50,671 nucleotides of DNA from a virus: the IMG/VR virus record IMGVR_UViG_3300017917_003276, positions 1 through 50,671 of that record; one strand, given 5' to 3'. The notes beneath the pieces are model-generated. The model did not search any database. It had not been told where the DNA came from and saw only the letters and a program-made list of their open reading frames with translations. A program made the position numbers and the translations under genes. Position 1 is the stretch's first letter; every line of letters starts with the position of its first letter. Positions 40,865-49,929 of the stretch are shown here, piece after piece.

Positions 40865-41549
40865 TTTTATCTTGATAATATTTTTCTAAAAATAATTTGG
40901 CTATGTACTTATGCCCTAGTTCATTTGGATGTCCTAGCGTCCCGTAGAGATATGGACTATCATGATCGTGGATAGCCGGAGGACCATCATACATAAATCG
41001 ATGTTCTTTGGGTTCAATATTGTGCGGGTAATTATCCCATTCAATTGGCTTACTTGCTAAAAGATTTATTAAATCTGTTTCACTCAAAAATTTACTATAA
41101 TCGATATTTAAGTTATAGTGTTTTCCACCTATTCTACCGTAATTGTGTGCCATACAATAATAGCATCCGATGTCATCGAGTATTTTTTGTATGGTATAGA
41201 TAAACAAAGAATGGTGGTATTCAAACCATTCTAAAGTTTTTTTGTTGAGAAATTTGATATAATAATCTTCTTTCATATAGTTTGATAAAGAATAAAATCC
41301 GTCTTTTTCATTCTCATCATACCACCTGCTGTCTGGCGGTATTATCACCAAAACTATATCATCTTTGGTAATCTTAAGATGATTAACAATCAATTTATGC
41401 AGTATTATTCCCAGACTGGCGCCTTCAACACTGTAATTTATAAAGAGCAAACCTAACTCAGATGAAAACCATTTAACAAAAGGGTATTCGCCTTTTTTAA
41501 GTTCAGCACCTGCACCAAAACTATCGCCAAAACAAAATACTTTAGCCAT
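40827..41549 (-). CDS. SGNH/GDSL hydrolase-like protein
   Basis: The 240-residue protein starts MAKVFCFGDSFGAGAELKKG (block I GDS), has VEGASLGIILHKLI and ends with LGHPNELGHKYIAKLFL, a typical block V His region. It is likely an esterase or acyltransferase. The gene is AT-rich and lies between two TEK-motif genes with short overlaps on both sides. Removal or addition of acyl groups on a glycan is a plausible role, not shown. Confidence 0.8.
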   Translation of the reverse strand: MAKVFCFGDSFGAGAELKKGEYPFVKWFSSELGLLFINYSVEGASLGIILHKLIVNHLKITKDDIVLVIIPPDSRWYDENEKDGFYSLSNYMKEDYYIKFLNKKTLEWFEYHHSLFIYTIQKILDDIGCYYCMAHNYGRIGGKHYNLNIDYSKFLSETDLINLLASKPIEWDNYPHNIEPKEHRFMYDGPPAIHDHDSPYLYGTLGHPNELGHKYIAKLFLEKYYQDKNESSNSISRLPK

Positions 41550-42576
41550 TAATGAATTCCTTAGATAGTTGATTAGTTGAAAGTGAAACGAAAGTCTGAT
41601 AATTATGTTCCAATACTTCTTTCATTTCTATTAGTAAAGTTTCTAAATCAGTTATGTTTAACTTTGCTATTTCTCCAATTATCAACTGAATTAATTTAAT
41701 ACGATCTTGGCCAGTCCATTGGTCATATTCTTCTGACCACCAAAAGTTAAAAGTTTTAAAACCCAACCTACGTAGATTTCTCAAATAGTTAGCGTTACTA
41801 ACTACAATAAATGGCCTATGTGCCAGTATTGCTCGCCATAGTTTTTCAGTTACTAAAAAGCAATTGCCGCTGATATTAGATTCTATGACAATATCCACAA
41901 ATAGTTCGTTATAATACTGTAGAAGATTCAAATTACTGGGATGCTGTATAGGATAATAACTGTTTTCGTGTTGAAATAGACTTCCTTTGGTATTTTTAAG
42001 ATCCTGCAGAAATTCTAAATCAATGGTTCTAGGACAGGTTTTTAAAAAATTAACTGCCTCTGGCACAAGGTCACACCCGTAGCGAAACAGATCATCGACA
42101 CCGATATAACCATTGGCATTATAATTTTCTCTACTAGAATCATAATGGTATGTCTGTATAGATTGATCTCGATGGTATGTGTCTAATATAGTTGCAGTCC
42201 ACAATCTAAACCAATTACTTCTACTGACAAAACAACCAAAATGCTTATTTGGCTGATACTGTATATCTAACTTTTTACCACGTAACCATTTTTGTATAGA
42301 TTTAATTTCATACCAATAACCGGGCTGTTTAGAAATTACATACTCTGAATGTTGCTCAATCATGTTTGCTGTTTTAATAGTTATACGATGTTTATCATAT
42401 CCAGTCGCTTGACAAAACTCGTCAAGTAATCTGTATAACCCAAGCATTTCAGCACAACTGCCTTCTGGATTAAAATCTATTATGGCATTTTTATTTTTTG
42501 AGTTACATTCGTGTAGATAGATCAGCAAAAGATCCCTGCGCCATATTTTTCTATCTAAAGTTTGTACACTGATCAT
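41542..42576 (-). CDS. TEK-motif glycosyltransferase-like protein (paralogue 3)
   Basis: The 344-residue protein has FLVTEKLWRAILAHRPFIVV followed by LRNLRRLGFKTFNFWWSEEY, the clearest form of the shared motif, and IQYQPNKHFGCFVSRSNWFR upstream. It is closest to the gene at 43418 (HFGCFVSRSNWFRL against IFGCFYGRPSASRL; QWTGQDR against SQTGKDR). ATG 42576 overlaps the previous stop. Confidence 0.7.
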   Translation of the reverse strand: MISVQTLDRKIWRRDLLLIYLHECNSKNKNAIIDFNPEGSCAEMLGLYRLLDEFCQATGYDKHRITIKTANMIEQHSEYVISKQPGYWYEIKSIQKWLRGKKLDIQYQPNKHFGCFVSRSNWFRLWTATILDTYHRDQSIQTYHYDSSRENYNANGYIGVDDLFRYGCDLVPEAVNFLKTCPRTIDLEFLQDLKNTKGSLFQHENSYYPIQHPSNLNLLQYYNELFVDIVIESNISGNCFLVTEKLWRAILAHRPFIVVSNANYLRNLRRLGFKTFNFWWSEEYDQWTGQDRIKLIQLIIGEIAKLNITDLETLLIEMKEVLEHNYQTFVSLSTNQLSKEFING

Positions 42577-43421
42577 CTTTTATATTTAAACTCTACACGA
42601 TGTGCGTGATCTATACGAGATTCTAAATCGTTAGCACTAGGGCACTGGCGACAAATTTTATTGGGTTTACCAAAGTTATCTAGGAAATCTTGTAATTCTG
42701 ATTCAGAGCAGTCAGGTGCAATACCCTGATCAATCAATGGTTTCCATTGTTCATAATTGGGATTGCCAAATCGAGTTAGAGTGTCTTCTAATAGTCCGGC
42801 GGTGCTGCACTTATAGATTTTACCTTTATACAACAAAGGACAGGTCTGTTGACAACATTGTTTGAACGCTTCTGCTGGGTCACTATCGTGTGGCTGCATA
42901 TTTTCATATGAACCTCGATAGGTTTTCCAAAACACGGTTGGACGCTTAACATAAAATCTTACATTATTGCCTGTGCGCCAACGCTGAATACCATACTCAG
43001 TAACTGATTCCCAGGTATATGACTCAAATATCCGATTAATAGTTTCTTCTAATTTAGGATCGTCAACGTGAACTCCAATTTTAATCACGCAATTACCTAT
43101 GTCGTGCAGTAATCTAATCAAATGAAACTTTTTGTGCAGATTAGTTCCGTTGGTGGTAAATCGTATCTGTGCTTGCGGCATTAATTCTCTTAATCCTACA
43201 ATCCATTGATCTACTTCCGGATTAACCAAAGGTTCTCCACCCAATATACCAAAGTCAGATATTTTCACGCGATCCATCCATGGAATAATTTGTTTGCGGC
43301 CTTCCGCCCACCGCACATACCCACTGTGTATAAGGTCGCTGTAGTTGGTACATCCGTGGCAACTTAGATTACAGGCCTGGGTAATCATAGTTTCAACGAA
43401 TGGTAAAACAGGTTTGTTCAT
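42573..43421 (-). CDS. Radical SAM protein with C-terminal Cys-rich region
   Basis: The 282-residue protein has the radical SAM motif C17-x3-C21-x2-C24 (TQACNLSCHGCTNY) near its start and ISDFGILGGEPLVNPEVD. A C-terminal set of cysteines (FKQCCQQTCPLL, YKCSTAG, then KICRQCPS) could hold an auxiliary SPASM-like cluster. It differs in layout from the five paralogues to its right in transcription order, which carry their extra cysteines at the N-terminus. It sits between two closely related TEK-motif genes, with 4-base overlaps on both sides. Confidence 0.88.
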   Translation of the reverse strand: MNKPVLPFVETMITQACNLSCHGCTNYSDLIHSGYVRWAEGRKQIIPWMDRVKISDFGILGGEPLVNPEVDQWIVGLRELMPQAQIRFTTNGTNLHKKFHLIRLLHDIGNCVIKIGVHVDDPKLEETINRIFESYTWESVTEYGIQRWRTGNNVRFYVKRPTVFWKTYRGSYENMQPHDSDPAEAFKQCCQQTCPLLYKGKIYKCSTAGLLEDTLTRFGNPNYEQWKPLIDQGIAPDCSESELQDFLDNFGKPNKICRQCPSANDLESRIDHAHRVEFKYKR

Positions 43422-44371
43422 TGAATTCTTGTGATAATCTTATTAAATTTACCGCTGATTAACAATTGATAATTGTGGTTAACTATTTCTTCTGCTTGAA
43501 TATTTAAATCTTCTAATTCTTTTGGTGCTAGATTCGCCAAATAATCAATTAATTTAATCACTTCTGCATATCGATCTTTTCCCGTCTGAGAGTCGTATCT
43601 TTCATCCCACATGTGGTCAAATGTCTTAAATCCCATTTGTCTGAGATATGTCAAATAATCAGCAGTGGCCATTACAATGAAAGGTTTACGGCATAGTATA
43701 GATCTAACAATTTTTTCTGTGGGATAAAAACTTTGCCCCTGCAGATGTGCCTCAACTACTAGATCAACAAAAATATGTTTATACAAGTAGTTTAAGTTGT
43801 TAGCATAATCATACTTGCCTGTTAGATAATCATAGGCATGATATTCAGAAGTATATTGATCAACATTTGCTAAAAAATCTACCACTCGATTAAAGGCTAT
43901 GGGAGACCACTCGTAGAGTTTCTGTAGTTCAAACATTTTTCTTGCATCTTGATCTGTTTGATTAAATCTGACCTTAATAAGAGATTGTTTGGGATATTTA
44001 CAGTGTAAATGCCCCGCTAGGCCCAATCTACTGGCGCTAGGGCGACCGTAGAAACAACCAAAAATTTTTGATTTATTCCAAGAATAATCAAAATTTTGAT
44101 CAAAGTTTGTGATTTTTGTGAACCAATGAGGCCAGTGTGATTTTTTGATTTGATATCGACTATGATGTTCTAGAGCATTACAGGTTCGAATAAAGACCAT
44201 AGAAAAATCAAAAAGGTCAATTAGGTCATAAACACGGTTCCACCTTAAGCAATGAGATTCTTGATTAATTGTTAGATCAATACTTTTTCCCTGATTCTCA
44301 ACTAAAAATTTGACGAATTTATCAATATTTAATAATTGATCATCCATTAGATCTACGGTAAATTTATTCAC
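43418..44371 (-). CDS. TEK-motif glycosyltransferase-like protein (paralogue 4)
   Basis: The 317-residue protein has SFYPTEKIVRSILCRKPFIV and LTYLRQMGFKTFDHMWDERY, then SQTGKDRYAEVIKLIDYL. It has IFGCFYGRPSASRLGLAGHL upstream, as in the paralogue at 41542. Glycosyltransferase activity is inferred from resemblance of the TEK region to GT10-like enzymes. The start is GTG 44371 overlapping the previous stop (GTGA). Confidence 0.7.
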   Translation of the reverse strand: MNKFTVDLMDDQLLNIDKFVKFLVENQGKSIDLTINQESHCLRWNRVYDLIDLFDFSMVFIRTCNALEHHSRYQIKKSHWPHWFTKITNFDQNFDYSWNKSKIFGCFYGRPSASRLGLAGHLHCKYPKQSLIKVRFNQTDQDARKMFELQKLYEWSPIAFNRVVDFLANVDQYTSEYHAYDYLTGKYDYANNLNYLYKHIFVDLVVEAHLQGQSFYPTEKIVRSILCRKPFIVMATADYLTYLRQMGFKTFDHMWDERYDSQTGKDRYAEVIKLIDYLANLAPKELEDLNIQAEEIVNHNYQLLISGKFNKIITRIQ

Positions 44372-45260
44372 GTACCATGGGCCCTTTGTTGAAAAAATTG
44401 CTCTTATAATGGTATTTGAAAAACTTACTTTGTTCTGCGTTCATATCTACAATAGGTAATCCTAAACGAGTTTCTAAAGTTTTACCTACTTCTCTAGCAG
44501 CCAACATTGGATCGTGTTCTTTAAACTTTTCCCACAATTCTGCCAGTGCATCAAAGTTTTGTACCTGACGATAGTCCCAATCTTCCAACATGGTCATGTA
44601 TGTACCAAGTCGTGCACCATATATGGACCAGACTCCATTTTCTACATCTGCACCCACACTTTGCCAAATACACAAATGATCGTAATTACGGCAGTGTACT
44701 CGCTGCTCAAAATTTTGCAAGTTGGGCTTCTCACCGCGATCCAAACACATCTTAACACCTTCTCTAAAGCCAGCACGCCAGGCCTGACCGGGTGTGGCAT
44801 TGGGGTATGTAGTTGAGTAACAATCTCGCATGGCCCAATAGTTGGGATAGAAGCAAAACTCTACATCATTTTTAGCATCACCATCGGATGCCTCATGAGT
44901 CTGCATGTTGTAAACAAATTCTTTGGTCCAACAACTTAGGCCCCCGTTGCCATACTGCAGCCCATTGATGTGATTGCGAGCACGCCAACGGAACACACAG
45001 CCACTATTGGATTCGTCAAGTTCAAGTTGAAGATTGAAAAATTGAGGATCGGGTATGTTGTCCCCGTCAATTAACACAAACCTGTCAGTGTCACTGGCAT
45101 CTGCTGCTGCTTTATGTGCAGCATCGCTGCCCTTAACTCCATCTACACGTTTAGCCCATGGCACCATGTTTTGAATCTTAACCCAAAACTCTTCCTTTTT
45201 AGGTTCGTCGTAGGTTAAAAAAATGCAGTCTAGATCTGCTATGTCAATAATCTGTTTCAT
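44364..45260 (-). CDS. GT-A-type glycosyltransferase-like protein
   Basis: The 298-residue protein has the Rossmann-like start DLDCIFLTYDEPKKEEFW, then DAAHKAAADASDTDRFVLID and the metal/nucleotide DxD-type site LIDGDNIPDP, followed by NHINGLQYGNGGLSCW. This is a GT-A-like layout. Its fold is shared with the last module of the 811-residue protein at 24722, which has lost the DGD motif. It overlaps both neighbours (17 and 8 bases). Confidence 0.78.
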   Translation of the reverse strand: MKQIIDIADLDCIFLTYDEPKKEEFWVKIQNMVPWAKRVDGVKGSDAAHKAAADASDTDRFVLIDGDNIPDPQFFNLQLELDESNSGCVFRWRARNHINGLQYGNGGLSCWTKEFVYNMQTHEASDGDAKNDVEFCFYPNYWAMRDCYSTTYPNATPGQAWRAGFREGVKMCLDRGEKPNLQNFEQRVHCRNYDHLCIWQSVGADVENGVWSIYGARLGTYMTMLEDWDYRQVQNFDALAELWEKFKEHDPMLAAREVGKTLETRLGLPIVDMNAEQSKFFKYHYKSNFFNKGPMVRE

Positions 45261-45597
45261 GTAATTCTCTCAGAGTTTCTATTTCATCGGGTTCTAAAAT
45301 TAAACTAGCATGATTTTTAACCGTTATAAAATCTTTGCTGCGGGCTTTCAACCTATTATGTAATCCGTTATTACTGTCAACTAATTTTAGTCTTCCGTTG
45401 ACTATGTGATACTTAAAATAGTTGTTATATTCTTCTTGTGTTACTACAACATAACTAGTGTTTTTTGGATGTGTTTGCATGCTGCCCATGACAATATCAC
45501 CGTGTTCATCATAGTGCAACCTATATTCAATTGGATCTGGTATGATATCTTCAACCATGCCTAAGGCTTTTAAGAATTCTAATTCTGTGAGATCCAT
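45244..45597 (-). CDS. Small conserved phage protein
   Basis: This 117-residue acidic protein (MDLTELEFLKALGMVEDIIP) has YVVVTQEEYNNYFKYHIVNG and no recognised function. It overlaps its neighbours by 19 and 17 bases in the same operon. I recall similar small proteins near tail genes of T4-like cyanophages. Confidence 0.7.
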   Translation of the reverse strand: MDLTELEFLKALGMVEDIIPDPIEYRLHYDEHGDIVMGSMQTHPKNTSYVVVTQEEYNNYFKYHIVNGRLKLVDSNNGLHNRLKARSKDFITVKNHASLILEPDEIETLRELHETDY

Positions 45598-46433
45598 TTT
45601 TCTTCCAAATTTTCAATAATTTCATCACTTAACCAATTCTTATCCTGATAGTGAAATGGATAATACTGATTAATACCATTTACGCGGATCATAGGCGCAT
45701 CGACTTCGCTAAACACTAAACTTGTCCATGGAGTTGATTCCGGCCAACCATTAATGGCATTTTTCATATGCGCAAAATTAATAAAATCGCAGGTAGGTAG
45801 TGTACAGACTTCTGCTCCCACAAGGGCAGCAGCCACAGCATAGACTAAGTCTGTAGTTGGTTGAGAATCTCTATAATTTTTTAGATACGGAGTAATGTCA
45901 TCCCAATTTTGCCAGCACTCTCTGACTATATTAAAAAAATCATAGGCTTCTCGACTATAACGAAAATACATTAATCCAGTGTAGACATCTGGCAGTTGAT
46001 TGTCATCGAACACTCGACGATATTGCCTAGCAGCAGATTTTTGGCCTAGATAGTCCTTGCAGCCATAACTCATTACAATATTCTTTAAACGAAAAGTATT
46101 CCACCAATGATTGATGCTGCGAGTAAACAGTATGTCGCTTTCAAGTTTAACTGTTTCTTTAAACGGTGTAAGACCAAATACCTTCCACTCGTTGGATAAT
46201 TTCCACTCATGGTTAACAGCATCATCGACGGGCAGTTTAATAACATAGTCAAATACCTGTTGATGTTTATCCTTGATCTGATCAAATGTGTAGTCATCGA
46301 CTATCACAGCATACTTACTATCCGGCATGCTTATTTTAACACTTAAGGCCTGCGCATATGCTGCTCGCAGATAATCTGTAGTACTGTTATTCTGCGCTAT
46401 GGTTAAAAAACCTTGTTGTTCTTTTTTTGACAT
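45579..46433 (-). CDS. GT-A-type glycosyltransferase-like protein
   Basis: The 284-residue protein has TTDYLRAAYAQALSVKISMP at the start, KYAVIVDDYTFDQIKDK, and the candidate metal site VKLESDILFTRSINHWW (ExD). SYGCKDYLG and LPDVYTGLMYFRYSREAYDF follow, as in GT8-like nucleotide-sugar transferases. It is a paralogue of the next gene upstream (46403), sharing the TxDYx(K/R)xAxQ start and xLxSDxxF motif. Confidence 0.75.
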   Translation of the reverse strand: MSKKEQQGFLTIAQNNSTTDYLRAAYAQALSVKISMPDSKYAVIVDDYTFDQIKDKHQQVFDYVIKLPVDDAVNHEWKLSNEWKVFGLTPFKETVKLESDILFTRSINHWWNTFRLKNIVMSYGCKDYLGQKSAARQYRRVFDDNQLPDVYTGLMYFRYSREAYDFFNIVRECWQNWDDITPYLKNYRDSQPTTDLVYAVAAALVGAEVCTLPTCDFINFAHMKNAINGWPESTPWTSLVFSEVDAPMIRVNGINQYYPFHYQDKNWLSDEIIENLEEKWISQN

Positions 46434-47230
46434 ACTTGTTCCACTAGTTGATCAAATTCGTTGCTTAAGAGATATTGTTTATCCATAATATGAACATTTT
46501 GCATTGGTAGCACATAGGCCTTGTCTGGTAGTTTAACTATCAGATTGTTGTTTTTTATTTCAATCTTTTTTATCAATTGATGAAATGAAACCATATTCCA
46601 GGGATTACTTTGATCTTGTCCAAGTTCGTATCCGTTTAAGATGCTGTTAGCGATAGTAAATGCATAGTCGTTGCGAAAGTTTCTTTCTCGGATATTATAC
46701 AATAATTTGTAATATTCATAGTTGCGTTGGATACGGCCCACTAGGTCAAAAAATTGTTTGGATCTAAGTGTTTTTTTAAACAAAACTACAGTTGCCCATA
46801 TATAAGGCAAACTGGTCATGCCCATGACAAAATTAGATTCTTCCCCAATCATATGATTATTGTGTTGCAGCCTAAAATCAGAGGTAACTTCAAATAACGT
46901 TAGTAGACTGCAGTCAAAAATCAAATAATCACTGTCTAGTAGCAGAGTTTCATTATAGGGACTGAGATCATACGCAGTGTATCGATCAGCATTTCTCCAT
47001 TCTGTTTGGTCACAGTTTTTACTATTTTTAACCACGTGGTTAACCCGAATAATTTGATCAAATATTTCATGCTTAACATCTGCATCTGTGATCAAGGTCA
47101 CCGGTAGGTTTAGAAAGTTATCAATTAATTGTGCAGATTGTACAGCGATTTTTATATAATCAATCGTTGTGGTATTAAAGGCAAATAATACAGCACCTCT
47201 AGATTTTTCTAACACGTTTAAGTTCTTCAT
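46403..47230 (-). CDS. GT-A-type glycosyltransferase-like protein
   Basis: The 275-residue protein has AFNTTTIDYIKIAVQSAQLI, LPVTLITDADVKHEIFD and the DxD site ETLLLDSDYLIFDCSLLTL. It is a paralogue of the gene at 45579. A role in decorating virion or cell-surface structures would suit its place just behind the tail-fibre-like genes. It starts 32 bases inside the preceding gene and overlaps the following one by 31. Confidence 0.75.
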   Translation of the reverse strand: MKNLNVLEKSRGAVLFAFNTTTIDYIKIAVQSAQLIDNFLNLPVTLITDADVKHEIFDQIIRVNHVVKNSKNCDQTEWRNADRYTAYDLSPYNETLLLDSDYLIFDCSLLTLFEVTSDFRLQHNNHMIGEESNFVMGMTSLPYIWATVVLFKKTLRSKQFFDLVGRIQRNYEYYKLLYNIRERNFRNDYAFTIANSILNGYELGQDQSNPWNMVSFHQLIKKIEIKNNNLIVKLPDKAYVLPMQNVHIMDKQYLLSNEFDQLVEQVCQKKNNKVF

Positions 47231-47507
47231 GTTGCACGTGCCAAAAGTTTAATGCAGTTTGATAATGTTGCTTGCAAAGAGTCAATAGTTCAACACGATT
47301 AATTTTTACAGGTGTTTGATATGTGTCCTCAATCACTAGTTCATTATCGTCCCAACACTGCAGAAATGCGATCAACTCTGGCGAAGATTTAAACAATCCA
47401 CCATTGTAAGCAAAATGTAAATCCCCTTGTATTTTTTCGCGGAGAATACGTTTGTTAATTTGATAGTCAGTTGATTGTTTTATCTGTTCTACTATTTCTT
47501 CAATCAT
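47199..47507 (-). CDS. Small conserved phage protein, first gene of the operon
   Basis: This 102-residue protein has QINKRILREKIQGDLHFAYN, then GGLFKSSPELIAFLQCWDDN. I recall this family close to structural genes in T4-like cyanophages; function is unknown. It begins after a strong terminator. The upstream sequence GCTATATATTATT has no ribosome-binding site and no good -35 box, so the operon's promoter is not clear. Confidence 0.75.
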   Translation of the reverse strand: MIEEIVEQIKQSTDYQINKRILREKIQGDLHFAYNGGLFKSSPELIAFLQCWDDNELVIEDTYQTPVKINRVELLTLCKQHYQTALNFWHVQHEELKRVRKI

Positions 47508-47523
47508 AATAATATATAGCCAT

Positions 47524-47553
47524 AAAAATAGGCAAGTTAGAAAAACTTACCTA
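47524..47553 (-). terminator. Rho-independent terminator after the tail-fibre-like genes
   Basis: On the minus strand a 10-bp stem (47553-47544 with 47538-47529, one G-U pair) and a 5-base loop are followed by five Ts (47528-47524). It lies 26 bases after the stop of the gene at 47579. Confidence 0.88.
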
Positions 47554-47578
47554 AATTTTAAAATCTTAAAATTATTGC

Positions 47579-48517
47579 TTAGGTAACTGTTGGGGATCCC
47601 CAAACACTTGTTAGGTATGTTGTTTCTGGCACAACAATATCAATACGATGATTGATACCAACTGAAAGAGTATTGTTAAAAGAGTCAGCCTCAGGAAGAT
47701 TTAAACCTAAATCAAAATATATTATACTTCCAGTGTCACCCGCTGTTCCTTGAGTACCGTTAGTACGTATACGAAGGTTAGCCACATCTGATGTATAGGC
47801 AACCCCAGTACTGGTTACCTGTACAAAGGTAATTTGTGCTGTTGATAAGTTTCTATAACCCTGTGTAGTATTGTTGGTGTTTAAAGTACCACCTGACCCA
47901 GTACGGCCGCCAGTTTGAGTGTTGCGCAGGGCACTTAATCCACCCATGTTGGTTCCAATTAACGTCACTGTATCAGAAGTTCTGGCGCTGGCATCACCAG
48001 CAGTGACACTTGAAATTACAAAGTTTATTTGGCCGCCAGTGTTGAAAAAGTATCTTGCTGCATCGCCGCTAGAAAAAGTCACTGTTCGAGTAAGGGAGTA
48101 AATTGGACCGTAACTTGTTCCTAACGCAGCATTAGCCCAGGTAAGAAAGTTTGTACCAGTTGTTGTAGCACCTTGACTGCCAAATCCAGCAGCATTATTA
48201 TTAATTGTAGTCACCGAGGAAGCAACGTTGGCAAAATAAGTAATAATCGACCCTGCTACTGCGTTAAGGTTGCCGCCTCCCATCAATTGTGTTTGGCCTT
48301 GATGCCCTAAACAACGATTTATAATATTAAATAATCCGGTCCATTGGGTGGCCGTTACCGTAGTTCCCGCACTAAGTGTACTAATTCCGGTAGTACTTTG
48401 ACCGTAGCCGTTGGCGCCAAACCCTGTACCCCATACCCAAGCAACATTAGCAGTGTTGGTTCGTGCTAACCCATTGTAGTCTGTTGCTGAAATTACTCCG
48501 CCTTGTGCATACGTCAT
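47579..48517 (-). CDS. Tail-fibre-like virion protein
   Basis: The 312-residue protein is rich in Thr, Ser, Gly and Asn (for example GYGQSTTGISTLSAGTTVTA) with few charges, as in beta-rich phage fibre or virion surface proteins. No enzymatic motif was seen. It starts 11 bases after the preceding gene's stop, with AGGATCAGCAAG upstream (minus strand), and ends at a strong terminator. The assignment rests on composition and position. Confidence 0.72.
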   Translation of the reverse strand: MTYAQGGVISATDYNGLARTNTANVAWVWGTGFGANGYGQSTTGISTLSAGTTVTATQWTGLFNIINRCLGHQGQTQLMGGGNLNAVAGSIITYFANVASSVTTINNNAAGFGSQGATTTGTNFLTWANAALGTSYGPIYSLTRTVTFSSGDAARYFFNTGGQINFVISSVTAGDASARTSDTVTLIGTNMGGLSALRNTQTGGRTGSGGTLNTNNTTQGYRNLSTAQITFVQVTSTGVAYTSDVANLRIRTNGTQGTAGDTGSIIYFDLGLNLPEADSFNNTLSVGINHRIDIVVPETTYLTSVWGSPTVT

Positions 48518-48528
48518 CTTGCTGATCC

Positions 48529-49896
48529 TTAACTATTTAACTTGACTATGGCTTCGATAACACCTTCGCCGGCTGTGGTCTTAGATTCTAAAGAGCGACC
48601 AATAACATTAAATGCAGTGATTTCATTTCTGTTAGCAGCACGTGCCATACCGTTCCCTGCAGATACCAACCGATCTCCCTTGCGAATTTTTCCTAACACA
48701 CGAACTGGTACTCGCCCGCTCATTGCCACCGGTGGATGTGTGCTGTCATCCCCTGCTTCACCATTTAAAAGAAAACCCGCTCGAGTACTTATGACACCAA
48801 AAACTTCTTCCGTTAATTCTTCTTGAACTGCTGTGATTTCTTGTACACCACCGAGTTGAACTACTGTACCTGGAGAATAAACGCTATCTGCAGCAAATCT
48901 TTCTGCCAAGTCAGCGTATTGCGCATTAACTGCAATACCATAAATTGTAGCCCACTTGTTTGAAGAACTTCCTAAATTGTAAGTATTGTGTACTGACGGA
49001 ATTACATTTCCACTAAAGGATGATTGTAGTGTAGACGCTGTGATGGTTAATGCAGTGCTTTGAACACCGGCTTTGTTTAGGTCAAATCTTAAATTTTTAT
49101 TAGAAGTTGTTCCACTAATTACTGCCACAGTTGGAGATGTTGAATCAAATGTTAGATCACTACCCACAGTAAGTCCACCAGCAGCACCAAATGGATAACT
49201 TGTAGTTTGAGAAATATCACTTCTTAAAAATTGACCAGAAGTAAACCCATCAAGTGTAGTGGCCCCGGTGGTGGTGCCTGTAAATTGTGAGCCCGTCAGT
49301 GTACTTGAACTGATCAAATTAAATCCAGGTATAATTGTTGCGAACCCTGGAATAGCAACCTGAGGAGTGAATGCAGCATCCTTGCTTAGAATTGCAATTA
49401 CGCTATTAGAAATATAAAATTTTGTTACCACATGACTATTACTAGAACTATCTAGTATGCTTTCTGTAACAGGACCCGATGTTCCTGAAGTAGTAGTGTA
49501 TGTTGGTCCAATTGTAATCCAAGCACTACCGGACCAAACTTTAAGTTGTGCATTATTTGTATCCCACCAAATATCACCGGTTACGCTAACACTGCTACTT
49601 GGTGCGGTTCCTTGAGATATTGAACTAGAAATAGGTTTCCATATGTTAGTTGCACCGTTGAACACTTTTAGGATATCATTAGTGCTGTCATACCAAAGTT
49701 GACCGGTTAATGGAGCAGTCGGTGGGGTTGAGTTGCTAAAATTTTCCAGTAATTGAACATAATTTTCATTTAAGAAAATGCCGTACCCGGCGTAGTTTTT
49801 ACCTATTAGGGTTAAACTGGTTGCGGTTGAATTGACTGTGCCATCGGCAATTGTTGCAACAGTTGCACCGGCTGTTGTAGTAACTGTGTAAGTCAT
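48529..49896 (-). CDS. Tail-fibre-like protein with a C-terminal autoproteolysis-like domain
   Basis: The 455-residue protein has N-terminal repeats of the type TGQLWYDSTNDILKVFNGAT and TGDIWWDTNNAQLKVWSGSA (about residues 64-135), a common phage fibre motif. A long Ser/Thr-rich beta region comes next. The C-terminal domain has NTYNLGSSSNKWATIYG, AQYADLAERFAADSVYSPGT and AMSGRVPVRVLGKIRKGD. That end resembles the Peptidase_G2-type intramolecular chaperone found at the tips of phage fibres and spikes. A late-promoter-like motif lies upstream. Confidence 0.8.
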   Translation of the reverse strand: MTYTVTTTAGATVATIADGTVNSTATSLTLIGKNYAGYGIFLNENYVQLLENFSNSTPPTAPLTGQLWYDSTNDILKVFNGATNIWKPISSSISQGTAPSSSVSVTGDIWWDTNNAQLKVWSGSAWITIGPTYTTTSGTSGPVTESILDSSSNSHVVTKFYISNSVIAILSKDAAFTPQVAIPGFATIIPGFNLISSSTLTGSQFTGTTTGATTLDGFTSGQFLRSDISQTTSYPFGAAGGLTVGSDLTFDSTSPTVAVISGTTSNKNLRFDLNKAGVQSTALTITASTLQSSFSGNVIPSVHNTYNLGSSSNKWATIYGIAVNAQYADLAERFAADSVYSPGTVVQLGGVQEITAVQEELTEEVFGVISTRAGFLLNGEAGDDSTHPPVAMSGRVPVRVLGKIRKGDRLVSAGNGMARAANRNEITAFNVIGRSLESKTTAGEGVIEAIVKLNS

Positions 49897-49921
49897 AGCG
49901 TTAACCTATTTAATAATATAT

Positions 49922-49929
49922 TATTTATC
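49922..49929 (-). promoter_or_regulatory. T4-type late promoter
   Basis: GATAAATA on the minus strand, matching NATAAATA, lies 25 bases before the ATG at 49896 in an intergenic gap. It overlaps a 14-base AT palindrome (49912-49925). Confidence 0.6.

Noticed and set aside
47590-47603. Perfect palindrome TTGGGGATCCCCAA
   Set aside because: It is inside the last codons of a tail gene and has no loop; the true terminator lies about 40 bases further on.
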